This document shows positions 1-12,485 of a DNA stretch of 64,000 nucleotides, one piece after another. The stretch's first letter is position 1. Each line of letters begins with the position of its first letter. The notes under the pieces were generated by a model, which was not told the DNA's origin, ran no database searches, and was given only the letters and a program-made list of their open reading frames with translations. Position numbers and translations under genes: made by a program. The stretch is from Clavelina lepadiformis (lineage: Eukaryota > Chordata > Ascidiacea > Aplousobranchia > Clavelinidae), in assembly GCF_947623445.1 (NCBI RefSeq), contig NC_135243.1, positions 19,600,479 through 19,664,478 on the forward strand, read 5' to 3'.

Positions 1-40
1 ATACATCGGAATTCTAAATGCGTACACGAAATAGTACTAA

Positions 41-3000
41 TCACAGTTTCAAAATTTCATGCATTAATGAAATTGATGAAGACTTATATCCACTACCAAA
101 ATGATTCCAGTGATTAAGGTTATAAAATAGCTTGTACAGTTTAATGCGATTTTGAAAGCCTTCTCGTTTAGGTAGGATCTTGTGGTAAGCATTGTGAAAA
201 TCAGACGGAAAGCCACCAATTAAGTGTGCCAAGGCAAGATCAAATTCAGAGTGGCCATAACTACACGCAGGGTCAAACACACAAGGTTCATTGCCAACTT
301 CCCCAGTGTTTCCCACCCAAAAATCACCATGAAGTAAAGACGGTATAATTTTAAAGTCATTTGGAAAAAAATTTGGTAACTTTGTTACGAGTTCATGCCA
401 CAAACTTAAGACTTCACGATTTTGATATGTGGCAGTGACTTTCTCAATTTGTGGTTGTAAACGATTAATAGCATAGAACTGCAGCCAATCTTTCTTCCAT
501 TCATTATTCATTGGAATGAATCCACAACAGGTTGTCACATCAAACCCAAAGCTATCAACGTATTTACCTGATGATTTACCAACAAATGACTGGTTTTTGG
601 TTACTGTATTCTTCAAATTTTCATTGTAAAGATGAAGCTGGGCAAGTTTAGTTCCAAGATCTGTCAACATACGTTTGTAAATGGGTTTAGCAATTTCAGA
701 CAATTTTAAAAAGAGTTAGAGTCATAACATGCAACATCATGAAAATATGTTGTTTACTAGTTAAAAGCTATTGATGCATCAAATTACGTAAATCATATCT
801 AAGAAGTACCTTTGGCCAGCCAATAACTATTGCAATAAAAAGTAGAATTCAGTAAGGGTTGAATGAACATTGGCTGCATTAGAAACAACGGTAATGTATC
901 TCTCAATTCTATCTCTTACCCAAGCCATGTGTGGAGCCTTAATACGAGAAAGTTTGAAAGTGATGGTTATGTCCTTATGTGATTATCATGTTAATAATCA
1001 AAAATAAATTTGAATGCAATCTGAACATGACTGGTGAGCATTTTCTAGCAAGATTAAGCAAAAATGTTTAACAAAGTCAACTGAGATAGTTGTTGAAACT
1101 TGTGTGGATTGCAATTACTAGGTTTACTGGTATTTATTCATTAAGTTAAGGTATATGTTATAGTTAAAAATAAATGTTATAGTCTTAAATGGTAAATATT
1201 TAAAATGTTATAGTTAAAAATACAGAGTTATAAAGTGCTAACTACCATACTTCCTAACTGTCAATTGTTAAGTCCCGAAGTCAAGTGTGTAAACTGGTAT
1301 GAAATCATGGCCAGAATACAATGCCCAAATAGCCTATTTTTAAACACACAAGAAATCTGAATTGGAGCTTTTAGAAGCTAATCATTTTCTATACAATCGC
1401 TTTAAACCACTGTTTAATGACAAAGAAGTCCCTTTCATTCATGCTAACGCACAATGAAGTCTTTGTGTCCTATGTGTTCTTTGTACACTAATTGGCTTTG
1501 TAGCAGAGCAGTTAGAGCACTACAGTGAAACTGAGGCTCAAGACGTGTATTGTATTGCAATAGTATCATAATGTCCTGGCCTTGGGCATCGCATGAACGA
1601 TGCTTGCCCAGTTGCCCTTGCTCAAGAATCCTGGAAAACGGTTACAAAATCAAGTAACATGATATAAAATTTCTTAGAAGTGATCTTTCAGAACTTGCAC
1701 AAAGAGATGTTCATTAACTGGGACTAAAACTGTGAGGAATCAAAGTTAAGTTTACGTCATGCACAGTCTTTCTACGGTCTGAGAATAAAAATTTTGATAT
1801 CGTACCATACCACTACGTTCCCTAATAAGTACTCTGCACATTGTGCATGTTAAGCCAGTCGACATGGTTACTCTTGTTGTGGGTTAAGCCTTCAGTTTTC
1901 ACCACGACGAATTTTTTGGCAGGAAAAATAATGTTTTTTTTTAAATACAATAACCTAATGAGAAAAAATGCTCACAGACAACCCTTGTTACCAGGGTTCG
2001 AGCAGTGGCAAATCACTATGGAATTAATCAGGCAAAGACTTTCATCTGTGTGTGAATCAAGAGTCGGATAAGCGATGCCATACTAAAACCAGTACAGCAA
2101 ATATTTACAAATAGCAAATTTACTAACTTGATGCTTGTTTGTGAAGTGAAGATATTGCAAGGTGTTCCATAACAAGAAAAGATCGTTCGGCACGACTAAA
2201 CACTTTGATGGGATTTGGAACTCTAAATATATTGGCCTCCGAATGCTTTACGAGACTCGCATATTCTCCATCAAACATTGTTCTGTGTAAAATGGTTGCA
2301 TTACAATAAGAAATATGCTATTTATATATAAACATATTTATACAAGATTGACAAAAATGAAATCACTGGGAAAAATTTGTTTTTACTTCTACAGACTTAA
2401 AATGAAAGAGACTTTAAAAGAGAAATATTGAACTTGAATATTTGCTTAACTATGATATATACATATATACTTTTTTAATTTGTTAGCTGCCTAGAAGTTT
2501 CACTAAAGTTAACGTAAGAAAAACAAGCCCAAGTGTGGTTTTAAGCTTCACAACCAAACAGACAGAAATCGTTCACATCAGAAAACTTGCAATATTTGTA
2601 GGCCTAGGCCTGTACATCAATTGCTCATTTTGAATGTGCTCAAAACAATTAGGCAACTCTGACCGCAAAGTATAGCAGTGTTTGCAAAATTTGTGCATGC
2701 AATGAAATACATTTTGCTGTGATGAAGTGCAGTGAAGTAGTAATTCTACTCTATGCAAGTAGGTTACGTACAAACATTTTGAAACACAGCCAAACGAATG
2801 TCATAAAGAGTAATATATCATACTTTGTTTATCTGTTAAATTAGACATGTGAAAGGCCTGCATGCCGACACAATGGCATTAGGCTGACCGTTCTGCTGGC
2901 TATTTTTAGTAACTGATGGTGGTTGCACTGCCATAGACCCTTTCCGAGTTACTATCTATGTGGCAAGGTTTTTTTGGTCAACTATACTTAACAATGGAAA

Positions 3001-3825
3001 ATGTCAACCCATTTTGATTCTTTTTAAATTACAAGTATTCTGGCCATTGGATTGCAAAGATTTCATTCAGGTGAGTTGCCTAAATTATCAAACTATGTTG
3101 CCTGGTACTTAATTTACAGCGGTTTGAGTCCTATGCACTGGACAAGTTCGATATGATGTCACGTTACGTGGTAAGCATAGCATGCGTTGTAAAATGCGAT
3201 ATGAGTTTGCATGATACCTGTGGCACGTTTGAATGTGCAAAAATAATTTGGTTTGTATTTACTTCTAGTTGATTATTTTAAACTTTGCTTAACATGCCAA
3301 AGAAAATTAGCGTGTGTTGCGCCACAGATAACACACAAACTCTTATGCATTTTATGTTGCATTCTTCGCTAACCACGTATCTAGATGTCATATCGGACCA
3401 GCCCAGTGCGTAGGATTTAAAGCACTATAAAAAGAGCAAGGCAACATATTTTCAAAACTTATTTTGCGTAAAGGAATTTATGTGAAACTCAACTGAGTGA
3501 AAAATTCACAATACAATGGATAGAACGTTTGGAATTAAAAAAAGAAGCAAAGTATTTCGACAGTTCACATTGTTAAGTATCAGCGATGAAAAAAATCTTG
3601 CCACCCTAAAAAAAAGGCAACAGTATCTCGAAAAGGGTCTATTGTTATCGAAAGTAACGTCCCAAGATACCATCTTTACCTTGATCCAACAGAAGGGTTT
3701 CTTTTAACAAACACTTTTCTACCATCCAGTGAAAAAACGCTCCCACTACTGATGCAGCCTCCAGAATCAGATCCACAAGATCTTACTTCACGACATTTAA
3801 ATTCTTCTATGAGCAACTGCTCCAT
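41..3825 (-). CDS. FN3K: Fructosamine-3-kinase, copy A (3 exons, intact)
   Basis: Cytosolic protein-repair kinase family: FN3K phosphorylates sugar adducts on lysines of glycated proteins so that they fall off. I read exons at 3680-3825, 2128-2282 and 41-660 (146, 155 and 620 nt), all with GT/AG sites and matching phases, giving about 306 aa, the usual family length. Exon 1 holds the nucleotide-loop GGCISSG, whose cysteine is the redox-sensitive P-loop cysteine of this family, and the ATP lysine in KVFVK. Exon 2 gives MFDGEYASL and the hinge VMEHL. Exon 3 gives TTCCGFIP, the catalytic loop LLHGDFWVGN, the metal-binding FDPACSYGHSEFDLALAH and NHWNHFGSGY near the C-terminus. No disabling change is seen. 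Copy B at 43.4-44.8 kb has the same three exon lengths. Human FN3K and FN3KRP cannot be told apart as the orthologue here. Confidence 0.93.
1490..1660 (+). repeat. Possible tRNA-derived SINE remnant
   Basis: Inside intron 2 of FN3K copy A, the run TAGCAGAGCAGTTAGAGCAC near 1500-1520 resembles a tRNA D-arm / A-box. A weak B-box-like GGCTCAAGACG follows about 30 nt later. The acceptor stem and a clean T-arm are not visible, so I do not call a tRNA gene. A decayed SINE head is the best guess. Confidence 0.25.
3121..3421. repeat. Foldback / MITE-like element with about 85-bp inverted ends
   Basis: Positions 3121-3208 and 3337-3421 are near-perfect reverse complements. Both ends read roughly TTTRARTCCTAYGCACTGG inward and share an inner GATATGAYRTC and ACGTGGTWAGC. 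The middle is about 130 bp and non-coding. It sits in intron 1 of FN3K copy A. No convincing target-site duplication was found, so the superfamily is not assigned. Confidence 0.65.
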
Positions 3826-4880
3826 TCTGCCTGGCTGTCATACAAAGTAATGATACAATAAAACAGCAGAGATTTTTGGAAAATTTTTTAAAGTTTAAGG
3901 CTTCTGTTTGGGTCTTGTTTTTCAAGACAAAATCCCCTAAGTAGCGAATACACAAAACCATTTGCTAATGGGTTGAAATTGGATATAGCAATGCTTTCAT
4001 AGAAATCAAATGTATGTAGTCAACCGTTTTTTTTACATAATTAGGTGTACGGTTGTACGCAGTTACGGTGATTTACTTGTTAAAGTAATATTTGGTCAGG
4101 CTATGAAATAAAATTTCGAAATTAAAGTTGTGCAATAAGGATGGAAATTTTTCATTGAAATTAGTTAGTTATACCTGTTCTTATTTTAAACGCAACACCC
4201 CCGTACATATAAACAAATGTTTTTACTAAAAACGCAAAACGACAGAGTAAGAAGACGGAAAATAGACAAAAAGTAAACAAATGATATACACGCATTCATG
4301 AAGTATCCAGTTCCTGTGATAACCATTTAATAGTCGTAGTTGGTTGCTTCGTTTTGCTACTTTGACTTCTGACACGTGGACATTATTAATTAACCGTACA
4401 GTAGCTTCTACGTGCGGTATTATTATTGGTATTAGGCCTATTTACTTTCATCAGGAAATGATAAAGCGTGCACATAATAACATAACTATATCATTTCGTT
4501 TTTGCACAATTGAATTACATGCGAGGGTTTCCAGGTCTATTTTTGCTCCGCCCAGCACCATGCATTTAGATCGAAAGAGGTCTTGTATAGTATTGCACGA
4601 CGTATAGTACGTTGCGCTTTGGGAAATATAACTATGCGACTGTTGACTGAAAGTCAGCATGTTATATATCAGCGGATAGGATAGGAAATTTGCCTTTCAA
4701 CAATTGCGTACGGAGCGTATGCAACGCCAATACGTCTGCAACCGTTTGAAACATTCAAAGGTTGCCCATACACACACACACCAATTTTACAGAATCAGCA
4801 AAACAGCTTCAGGTCACTGGTTGCCCTATTGGCTGCATCAAAAATATACAGGTTCGCTAGGATCGCCAAGTTTGCTTGAA
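3826..4880. other. 5' flank of FN3K copy A, no gene seen
   Basis: This is the region upstream of the FN3K copy A start codon. Short open frames on both strands (4344-4660) overlap each other, have no recognisable domain and no sensible splice context. It should hold the copy A promoter, but no clear TATA box could be pinned. Confidence 0.5.
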
Positions 4881-4884
4881 CCGC

Positions 4885-5065
4885 TTGGATCACTTAGATA
4901 GCTTAGATCGCTTGAATTTCTTAGATCGATTGAATCGCTTGGATCGCTTGGATCGCTTTGATCGCATTGATCGCATTGATGGCTTGGATCGCTTTGATCG
5001 CATTGATGGCTTGGATCGCTTGAATCGCATGGAAAGCTTGGACAAGTTTAACCGCTTGTTGACGG
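4885..5065. repeat. 9-bp minisatellite (TTGGATCGC-like unit)
   Basis: About twenty imperfect tandem copies of a 9-bp unit of the form CTTGGATCG / CTTAGATCG / ATTGATCGC. Because 9 is a multiple of 3 the array stays open and would read as repeated Leu-Asp-Arg triplets in one frame (4876-5070). That frame has no supporting gene context, so I read it as a repeat rather than a coding sequence. Confidence 0.85.
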
Positions 5066-5195
5066 CTTGATAACAGTTAATACCACTTTTAAAGCTGTAA
5101 CCTAATCAATAATCATAACAAAACTCAAAGAGCCGCAGTTTTTATTTAAGTTTAACTGAGTAACCTAGTTTAACTGCCTAATGTAATGCCCATAC

Positions 5196-6092
5196 ACACC
5201 AGGGTATTTGAAGGGGGTATTGGGACATGGCCCCCCTCTCACGTCCCCTATTTATTTAGGGACCATAGGCGTTTGTGCGTCTTAATCTTCTTCGTTTATC
5301 GTATTTTCGCGACTCTTTGTGGACCCTGACCAAAATGCGGTGCAATTGCAATTGCACACATTCCATAAAGCCCTCCTATTAATTATTTGAGTTTCCTTTT
5401 AGAAGAAACACACAAACACACAAACTTTGTGGCGCCGCTGTCAACTTCCTTTGCCCTAGTGCACCATAGCGCACTGTTTGAGAACCACTGCCTAATTTGA
5501 TTCAAATATGAAAAATTTAATTATCTTTCTTAAAACTAAGTTATTTCAAATTTCAAATGGCCATTGTTTCAGCTTTCTCATGGAATACAGTTATTTATAA
5601 AAAGTTTTCGCAGATAGTAACGATTCGATTTCAGTGCATTGAAGTCAGTTATGAAGCAAGAAACAAAAGCTTATTTTTCAGTGTCAAAAAAGTAGAAAAG
5701 TTTGTTAGTTTCCGAAACCACCAAGGCTGTAAAGTGTAAACCGTGATATAAGTAACAGAAAACGATCAGAGTAACGTTCTCTGTTCTACTAAAAAGAATA
5801 CCAAATGTTTGTCGGACGCAGAGTGGCAATTTGACAATGGACATTTCATTGACACTCCTGCATTACATGATTGAAAGCGTCTTGTAATAGCTGTTTTTTT
5901 ATGAAATTAAATTGTGTGTATATTTTGTGCTGACCTTGAATTTAATAATAACAACATATAGCCAGAGTAATAATAAAATTACCTTTTCGTTTCTGGACGT
6001 TTTTTAGATGTAAAACAATCAAAATTTTTCGCTCTGCGCATTTTGACAAAAAGGACATACCCGAGAATTTTAAATCTAGCACTAAAAATTTT
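5196..6092. repeat. Dispersed repeat family 1, copy 1 (about 0.9 kb)
   Basis: This block aligns in the same orientation along its length with 52563-53428. It starts with a GGGGGNATTGGGAYATGGCCCCC motif and passes GAGAACCACTG and a stretch around GGCCATTGTTTCAGCTTTCTC. It ends after GCACTAAAAAT. No transposase-like frame is visible. The opening G-rich/C-rich palindrome suggests a non-autonomous DNA transposon or a LINE tail, but ends and duplications are unclear. Confidence 0.75.
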
Positions 6093-6429
6093 GCTTGCCC
6101 GGAAATAAATTTATAAACCTTTAAATGTAATGGTCATAGGCGCCCGCAGCGTATAGGCACAATGCACACGAGCTTATACCATTTTCAGCTGTGTTACTTA
6201 CGCTTGTTTGCATTTGAAAACTTTCAGGCACTCGCCGAGTTGATTTCAAAGTCATTTTTATCACCACTGACGGGATAAATCATTCATAATTAGGCTACCA
6301 CGTTTTTATAACTTGTATCACATGTACGTTACTCGTTCTATTTGATTAGTTTGTTCTAAGCCAAAATCTATAAAATCAATAGAGGTTTTCTTGCGTAATA
6401 ACTAATAAGCTAATACTTTATAATTAAAA

Positions 6430-6770
6430 CCAATACCGTATAGGTCCCTGAACCCAATCACGAACCCATTGTTTGGGAACATAGACCTTTTAACGTTTGC
6501 ATGGGACAACTTTTAATCTTTTCGTTTCTTGATTGACCCCAGAGAGGATTTAGCATAACAACAACATGCACCGAACCATCAACAGCTACCAGCACCTCGC
6601 AGTTTCTTTAACTGCAAGAAAGCCCAACGTAAGAAATATGTTATGACACAAATTACGTCAAACGTGAAAACGATAATCATGCTAACTCACTAGGAATGGT
6701 CATCTCTATCTTGCGATGAAAATGGTTGATTGTTATGATAAGTCAAAGATTCACCAGCTGTACCACTTTG
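6430..6770 (-). pseudogene. Degraded fibrinogen-domain fragment (ficolin-like exons 6-7)
   Basis: Third copy of the last two exons of the ficolin-like genes. On the minus strand, 6660-6770 matches the part of exon 6 that encodes the [12 protein letters not shown] and SSRDRDND region. Roughly 6470-6650 matches exon 7 with its splice acceptor CTTTCTTGCAG. The Gly-rich cysteine segment of exon 7 is lost or scrambled, and no earlier exons lie upstream of it other than those of copy 1. It sits directly 3' of the complete copy at 7.5-9.8 kb, as expected from a local tandem duplication that decayed. Confidence 0.7.
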
Positions 6771-7412
6771 TCGTGTTGTGTTCAAAATGACTAAACCCAG
6801 GTAAAATCCTTTCACCCTGACGCTGATAAACGTGGTATTATTTAGTTTAATGGCATGTTATGTTCCGCAGAAAGCTAATAAGCCAGGTAAAATAGGCTGT
6901 GATAATTATTCCAACGTAACATTTCTCTTATCATCGCACGTAACATGAATTTTGAATTTTGTGTTGTGGAAAATTTTTATAGCAATATCTTTGCAATGAT
7001 GCTGTTCTACACAAGTGTGACCTGTAACTTAGACCGACACTGAACTTAAAGGAACGACATGTTTTGCGAAAAAAAAGAACTTAGAATTACAATCGAGCCA
7101 TCAGTTCGGAAATGTCAGCAAATATCTCAGCGTGACTGGTCGCAGTTACTGTACAGCTATTATCACAGTTCCAGATTACAGTATATACATCATTTATTGC
7201 GTAGAAGACAAATCCAACACTTTTCTCCGGATAAAAATTTTACACAAAAAAATGTTTTGCAATAATTTTTTTTATCTCCAGTTGAACAAATGTTAGAAAT
7301 TTTCATATGCAACGCAGCGCTTTTCAAACACAACAAATCAAAAATACAAACGATAAAGGCACATCTAAATTATGTACATTACAAGGATAGTTTACAGGAC
7401 GGTCAAATATGT

Positions 7413-7418
7413 TTTATT
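7413..7418 (-). terminator. Poly(A) signal AATAAA, ficolin-like copy 1
   Basis: AATAAA on the minus strand, about 65 nt beyond the stop codon of ficolin-like copy 1. The position fits a 3' end signal. Confidence 0.55.
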
Positions 7419-7480
7419 CACAATTATATGTTTAGAATGTTATATTCGAAAATACTTCAGAAAAACTTGTTTCAAACAAC

Positions 7481-9761
7481 TTAATTTCCATCGCATCGAA
7501 ATTTCATTTTGGTTGACCTTATATGCATCGAATTGCTCCAGTAGGTCCAATAAATCATTTCGTTTTGGACTCTTGATTGACCCCAGAGAGCATTTAAACT
7601 AGAATGACGACATGCACCAAACCACCAACCGCCGCCACCACCTCGATAATCCACGCAGTTTCTTGAACTGCAAGAAAGCCCAACGTTAGAAATATGTTAT
7701 GGTTCAAATCACGTCAAACGTGAAAAAGATAATTATGCTCACTCACTAGGAATCGTTATCTCTATCTCGTGATGAAAATGGTCGATTGTTGTGATAAGTC
7801 AAAGAGTCACCAGCTGTACCACTGTATGAACCGATGTGAAGACGAAAGAGATTGTCTTCATCATCAACTGAAAACTGACTGCAATGGAAAATATTTCGAC
7901 GTCAGATTGACATTTAAGAAAGCGATATCTAAGAAAGGCTTATACATAAGATTTCACGGCGTACTTAAAAACTTGGCTTTTGTTTAGTTGATTAAGTTTA
8001 CTGTATCATATTAAATTAACGGTAAGTAATACTAAATTTTAAAACACTAAGACCTGTATAACGTAATAAAATTTATCTCATATAATCAAGCTAATTTGTA
8101 CTCATAGTCTGCATATTTGTAAACGTCATCAAAATTCCAAAGTTCGATTTTCAATCTACATTCTCCACTCTGAGTAAGTCGATGAATCTTTTCAAGCCCT
8201 GTTAGTGATGATTCATCATTGCCATAAGTTCTCGATTCAAAAAATAAGACCTAAGTTTGTATTTTTAGCGATAGTTACAAAAGAGATATAATCAGCCCGC
8301 TTAGACACCTGGGCGCGTCTTACTTAGAAACTTCAATACACTTAACATATAGCTTTATAGAAAAATAGAATAAATTAACATGCACCAGTCCAAAACTCTC
8401 CATCCATTTGCCCAAACCCAGATCGATAATTATTCCAATCTCTTCGAAAGTCAACACTTCCATCGATGCGCCTTTGGAAAACCTGTTGCAAAAAGAGAAC
8501 TTGCTTAAACATATTCATAAATCCAAACAACGTTAACTTAAACGAACTACTTGCTTGAGCTTCTAAGCCGAATAAAATCATTAAATACTGATCAGATATA
8601 AGGAAATATTAATGTTTGAGGAAACTTATACCGTCCAGCCATCTTCGCAAAACACTTGGTCACCATTTTGCAAAACTTGGACACCAGTTGTTGATTACGT
8701 GACACATGACGTCGGGCCAGGAGCTAACTTGGTCGTAGTTGTTAATGACGTGGGAGGAGCAGCGGTAGTTGTTTGAGTCATCAACTTCTCCAGACCTATC
8801 GATGGCAAAGAATAGGTTTCTGCACATTCCTATCATACCTTTAAATTTTATTGTTGCATCGCTGTAAAGAGGTGTTATTTTCATCTGCTGTCTATTCAAA
8901 GCCAACTTACGTGTTAGCTTCTCCATAATTTCGACCCCAAGTGACCCGAGAGCGCACGATTCTCCTTGGATCCCTTTATCACCATCTTCTCCGCGATCAC
9001 CTTTGACTCCCTTGCTTCCGGCTTTCCCGCGACCTCCGACATCTCCTTTTTCACCTTTTGTGACGTCACCATTGATGGCATTGTCATTACACACAGTAAC
9101 CTTGAAATAGAATCACCTTTCATAATTGTCTTGTCACCAGCCAAATCTATATCAAGTCCGACAAATTTAAAAGCGGAGTCGCAAGCAAATCTTTAAACTC
9201 GATTCGCAAGTCAAGTCCAGTCATTTGGCAAATAATAAGTCTAGAGTTAAGTCGTGTGATACCTGAAGCCAAACCACACAGAAAACAAGAAATCGTTTGT
9301 GTCAACAAGAAACATTTAAAATGTCTGAAAATTTCCTTAGTTTTGCGGCTCTGGACGCGTTCGTAAAGACAAACAAACTTCACTTTAAGTTAAATCAAAA
9401 GTTCGGACAAAAGTAAAAACAATAGTTTCATCTTAAATCTGAAATCTAATCAACAAGGAACGACTCGAATCAAGTCGAGACTTCAAATATTTACTCGAGT
9501 CAAGATAAATGTTTAATGTTATTTTCTAAAACGAGACTCAAGTCAAGTCTTTGCAAAAACTGAATCACAAACCCGAGTCATTACCATTCTAGTTAAAAGC
9601 TTTTATGAATGTAAAATATTGAAAGTATCGTTGAATGCTATTTACCCAAACATTACCAAAACAGTCAAACATTTTATTGTAAAACTCACCTGCCTACATT
9701 GTTGCGAAGAGGTCATCTTATAACAGAATGCGAATAAAATCAAACAGATTGCGAACTTCAT
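7481..9761 (-). CDS. Ficolin-like collagen + fibrinogen-domain lectin, copy 1 (carries a nonsense codon)
   Basis: Seven exons fit by phase: 9690-9761, 8911-9100, 8632-8795, 8386-8482, 8102-8198, 7747-7878 and 7481-7667 (about 312 codons). Order: signal peptide starting [12 protein letters not shown], a Cys-containing stretch, a short Gly-X-Y collagen run ([20 protein letters not shown] and on), a Thr-rich linker, then a fibrinogen-like domain with [33 protein letters not shown], the calcium-site-like RDRDND and a Gly-rich cysteine C-terminal part. This is the layout of ficolins, secreted pattern-recognition lectins that can trigger the complement lectin pathway; that role here is inferred. 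The odd point is a TAA in frame at 8695-8697 in exon 3, where copy 2 reads TCA. It cuts the protein before the fibrinogen domain. All splice sites and the TATA box are otherwise kept, so it is a young pseudogene, a null allele or a base error. Confidence 0.8.
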
Positions 9762-9851
9762 AGCTTCAAGACTTTGAGAACTCTTTTCAGTGATATTACA
9801 CCCACCAACCTGGCAAAATGTCTCTGCCTAAACTGTACGATTTCAGACTGA

Positions 9852-9859
9852 TATATATA
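9852..9859 (-). promoter_or_regulatory. TATA box of ficolin-like copy 1
   Basis: TATATATA about 90 nt upstream of the start codon. The same motif lies at the same distance in copy 2 (22382-22389), in a flank conserved between the two genes. Confidence 0.6.
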
Positions 9860-10431
9860 GCTAGTAGGTGGAGGAAAGTTTTGTTTCGGGTTGTATTGCT
9901 TATCAGTCAACTGGCGTCAGCAAAACCGCAAATTTCGACAAAACTGCTGAAAAACAACTTCTTTGAGCAAAATAACTTCTTTACGAAGCAATTGTGATAA
10001 ATTTAGCAACTACGCATCTGTTTTTCTTTTGGCTAATATTCATGGAATGAATGAATGCATTCATAATATGTGTTATGTTTTTAGTGGGACAATGGGCTAT
10101 TATGAAATCCTCTTGTTGTTTTGCACGAGCATGAAACCAATGACGAGTTTGCGGCGAGTATTCTGTAATTATCAAAACAACTTCACTGATTAAGACAAGA
10201 TTTTTCAAGGAACTATGTGTTTGTGACATAATCAAGTTTGAACTTTAGTTAGGCGTACATCAGCCAAATTGATATAGTTATTGTTATTGGCGTAACATGT
10301 GGTCGCACGACTTCCAGTTATCCATGCACAGCAGGAAATAAAAAGTCATGTTTGGTATTAGCGGTTTTCATGAAAATATCTGCTGACCTTTGAAAAACGT
10401 TCAAATTAATTTGTAATTCTGCTCAATAAAC

Positions 10432-10503
10432 CATCATTGTCATCATCATTGTCATCATCATGTCATCATCATTGTCATCATCATTGTCATCATCATTGTC
10501 ACT
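10432..10503. repeat. Simple repeat, ATCATCATTGTC-like unit
   Basis: Tandem ATC/GTC-rich microsatellite of about 70 bp with 9-12 bp periodicity. It lies in the 5' flank of ficolin-like copy 1 and is absent from the matching flank of copy 2. Confidence 0.85.
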
Positions 10504-11059
10504 TTTGTTAGCTAATTACCGTATATTCCGCTTGCGTTAGCACCAGGAAGTTTACGTTTTAATTTGTTGCCGACATGGCTGATGGAATGACGCATTATGG
10601 GTCGCCCTTAATGGTGAAAATTTGTTTCAACTGATGCTTCTTGTTCACAAACCATTTAATAATATTGATATCTGTGTAATGCAATGACTACGTTTAAAAA
10701 GAGTTTTTCAATTAAAGTGTCAACCGACAATTTTAAACTACTTAGCTCGCATACCTACTTTTAACACGCTCAGGTCTTTTTGTCTAATTTGTTGCTAAAA
10801 CTGCACAACATCTGAATGTTCGTGGAATAATTAATCTAAAAGATCAAGGAAGCACAATTTTAACCGTACAAGCACTTCAAGAGAAACCGCTTCACGTCGG
10901 TTGTTACTTGTCATTGCGTAAGTAGACAATGCTTGCGTTAATGAATCAGCTCAATCAGCTCAATCAGCTACTGTCTTTCAATCGAACCAAACACATTGAC
11001 GGACTAATCGTCGTTAATAGCAAATGACAGTATTTGCTTTAAACTTCCAGACAGTTTTG

Positions 11060-12485
11060 GTGGAAATGAGCTTATTATAGATTAAAATCTTACAAACTCA
11101 ATGAACACGCTTGTGACGAAACCAGAATCCTTGAGATCTTCAATTTTCCCGAATTGCTTGGAGAAGTGAAAGAAGTTAAAAGACTGAAAAAATATAGTGA
11201 TTTGTGTAGGTGACAGAGAAATTCATGCTTTTGCAAAATAGCTTTGTGCAAAATTAGTTCTGTTGTGAACTTTACAAATGAATTGATAAGTATGTCTAAA
11301 CTTATTTCAATGATAATAGTATAAAACTGAAACCCTTCCCATGTCTCATATCGCTAATGGCCAGTCGCATCAGCCAATGCATACTAAATCGATCGGCAAA
11401 GAACAGCATATCAACGACCTCCTCGGTTGAGCACGAAAACCCAGGCTAAAAACTTAATTACAATTGCGTCATTTTTCTTTAGGGAACCAAAGAGCGTCGG
11501 TAGGTTAAGTTCAAAATGAAGTGCTTTAAAAAGTATACTAATAAACACGACACATGGCCTACGATGTGAAGCACTGAAACATCTTATATGTACCGTACAA
11601 AATGTTACATAAAATGACAAATCTCACATCGATATGTATATCGGCAATGTGTGGCGTTACAAGGTTTTTAATCTTGCGTGGGAAATAATGTTACCGGTTG
11701 AAAATATATTTTTGTATTATGTGGCGCAAACAATAAACTATCAACAAAACAGCTGGAAGTAACTTTAACTTTACAATGAAAATCTGAGTGCAGTATAGTG
11801 CAACATTTCGTCACAATAGTTTACTTTGCGTTACAAATCTTTCCCTGAGGACTTGAATGGGGAATCGTACATATGCCGTGAACGTGCTTGAAAGATTTTG
11901 ATAAATGCAAAACTTTATTTTAACTCTTTTTTATAAAAAAGTATAAGTGTCCAAAGCCTGAACGGAGTCTTATCGAATTGTTGATAAAAATTATATGCTT
12001 CTGATGTTTTTGCTTCACATACTTCTGTACTAATTGAGGAAACTCCTTTGCTGTTAGTAGGCTACATCAAATAGAAATTTATTTCTAACTAACGAATTTC
12101 TTTCTAACTAACTAATCTAGGCTATTTCTATTTCTCTATCTAATGCTTTAACTTGTAAAATAAACTTAAGCAAAAATACAGCCTAAATCTATTATGCTTG
12201 TAAACATAAGTAAGTTAGGACAATCATTTTGATATTGAAATATTAAAAATGGTTCGCTTGGAATTGTACCCATGCGAAGTTGCATTCATGTGAAATTTAA
12301 GAACTCACTCACTTGATAAACTTTATTTTTGATAATAAATTATAATCAGTTTGAGGGACAATATTTACTCTTAATGTGGTTGCAATACCGTGGTTATACC
12401 ATTAAAAACTTGTAGTGTGCGGTCTAACATGAGTTTGCAAATTTTTTTTCTATTGAGTTAAAGAAATGGGATTTCAGGTCGTGCA
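11060..12485. other. Intergenic, no gene seen
   Basis: AT-rich stretch between the duplicated ficolin-like flank and the hAT remnant. Only short random-looking frames occur (for example 11411-11620). No RNA gene or clear repeat was recognised apart from a short CTAACTAA run near 12090-12120. Confidence 0.5.

Larger units (their letters stand above)
9640..11050. repeat. Segmental duplication, copy 1: exon 1 and 5' flank of the ficolin-like gene
   Basis: Aligns in the same orientation with 22140-23580. The stretch around exon 1 (about 9620-9790) is almost identical to 22148-22320. Similarity then falls with distance: blocks at 10020-10250, 10530-10760 and 10960-11010 still pair with 22600-22830, 22980-23250 and 23510-23570. 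It ties the two ficolin-like genes to one duplication event and marks candidate shared regulatory DNA. Confidence 0.8.

Noticed and set aside
1500-1560. tRNA gene candidate
   Set aside because: Only an A-box-like stretch is convincing; no acceptor stem pairing or good T-arm, so kept only as a weak SINE remnant.
10432-10503. Regular short repeat, considered as a CRISPR-like array
   Set aside because: It is a plain microsatellite without unique spacers, in eukaryotic DNA.
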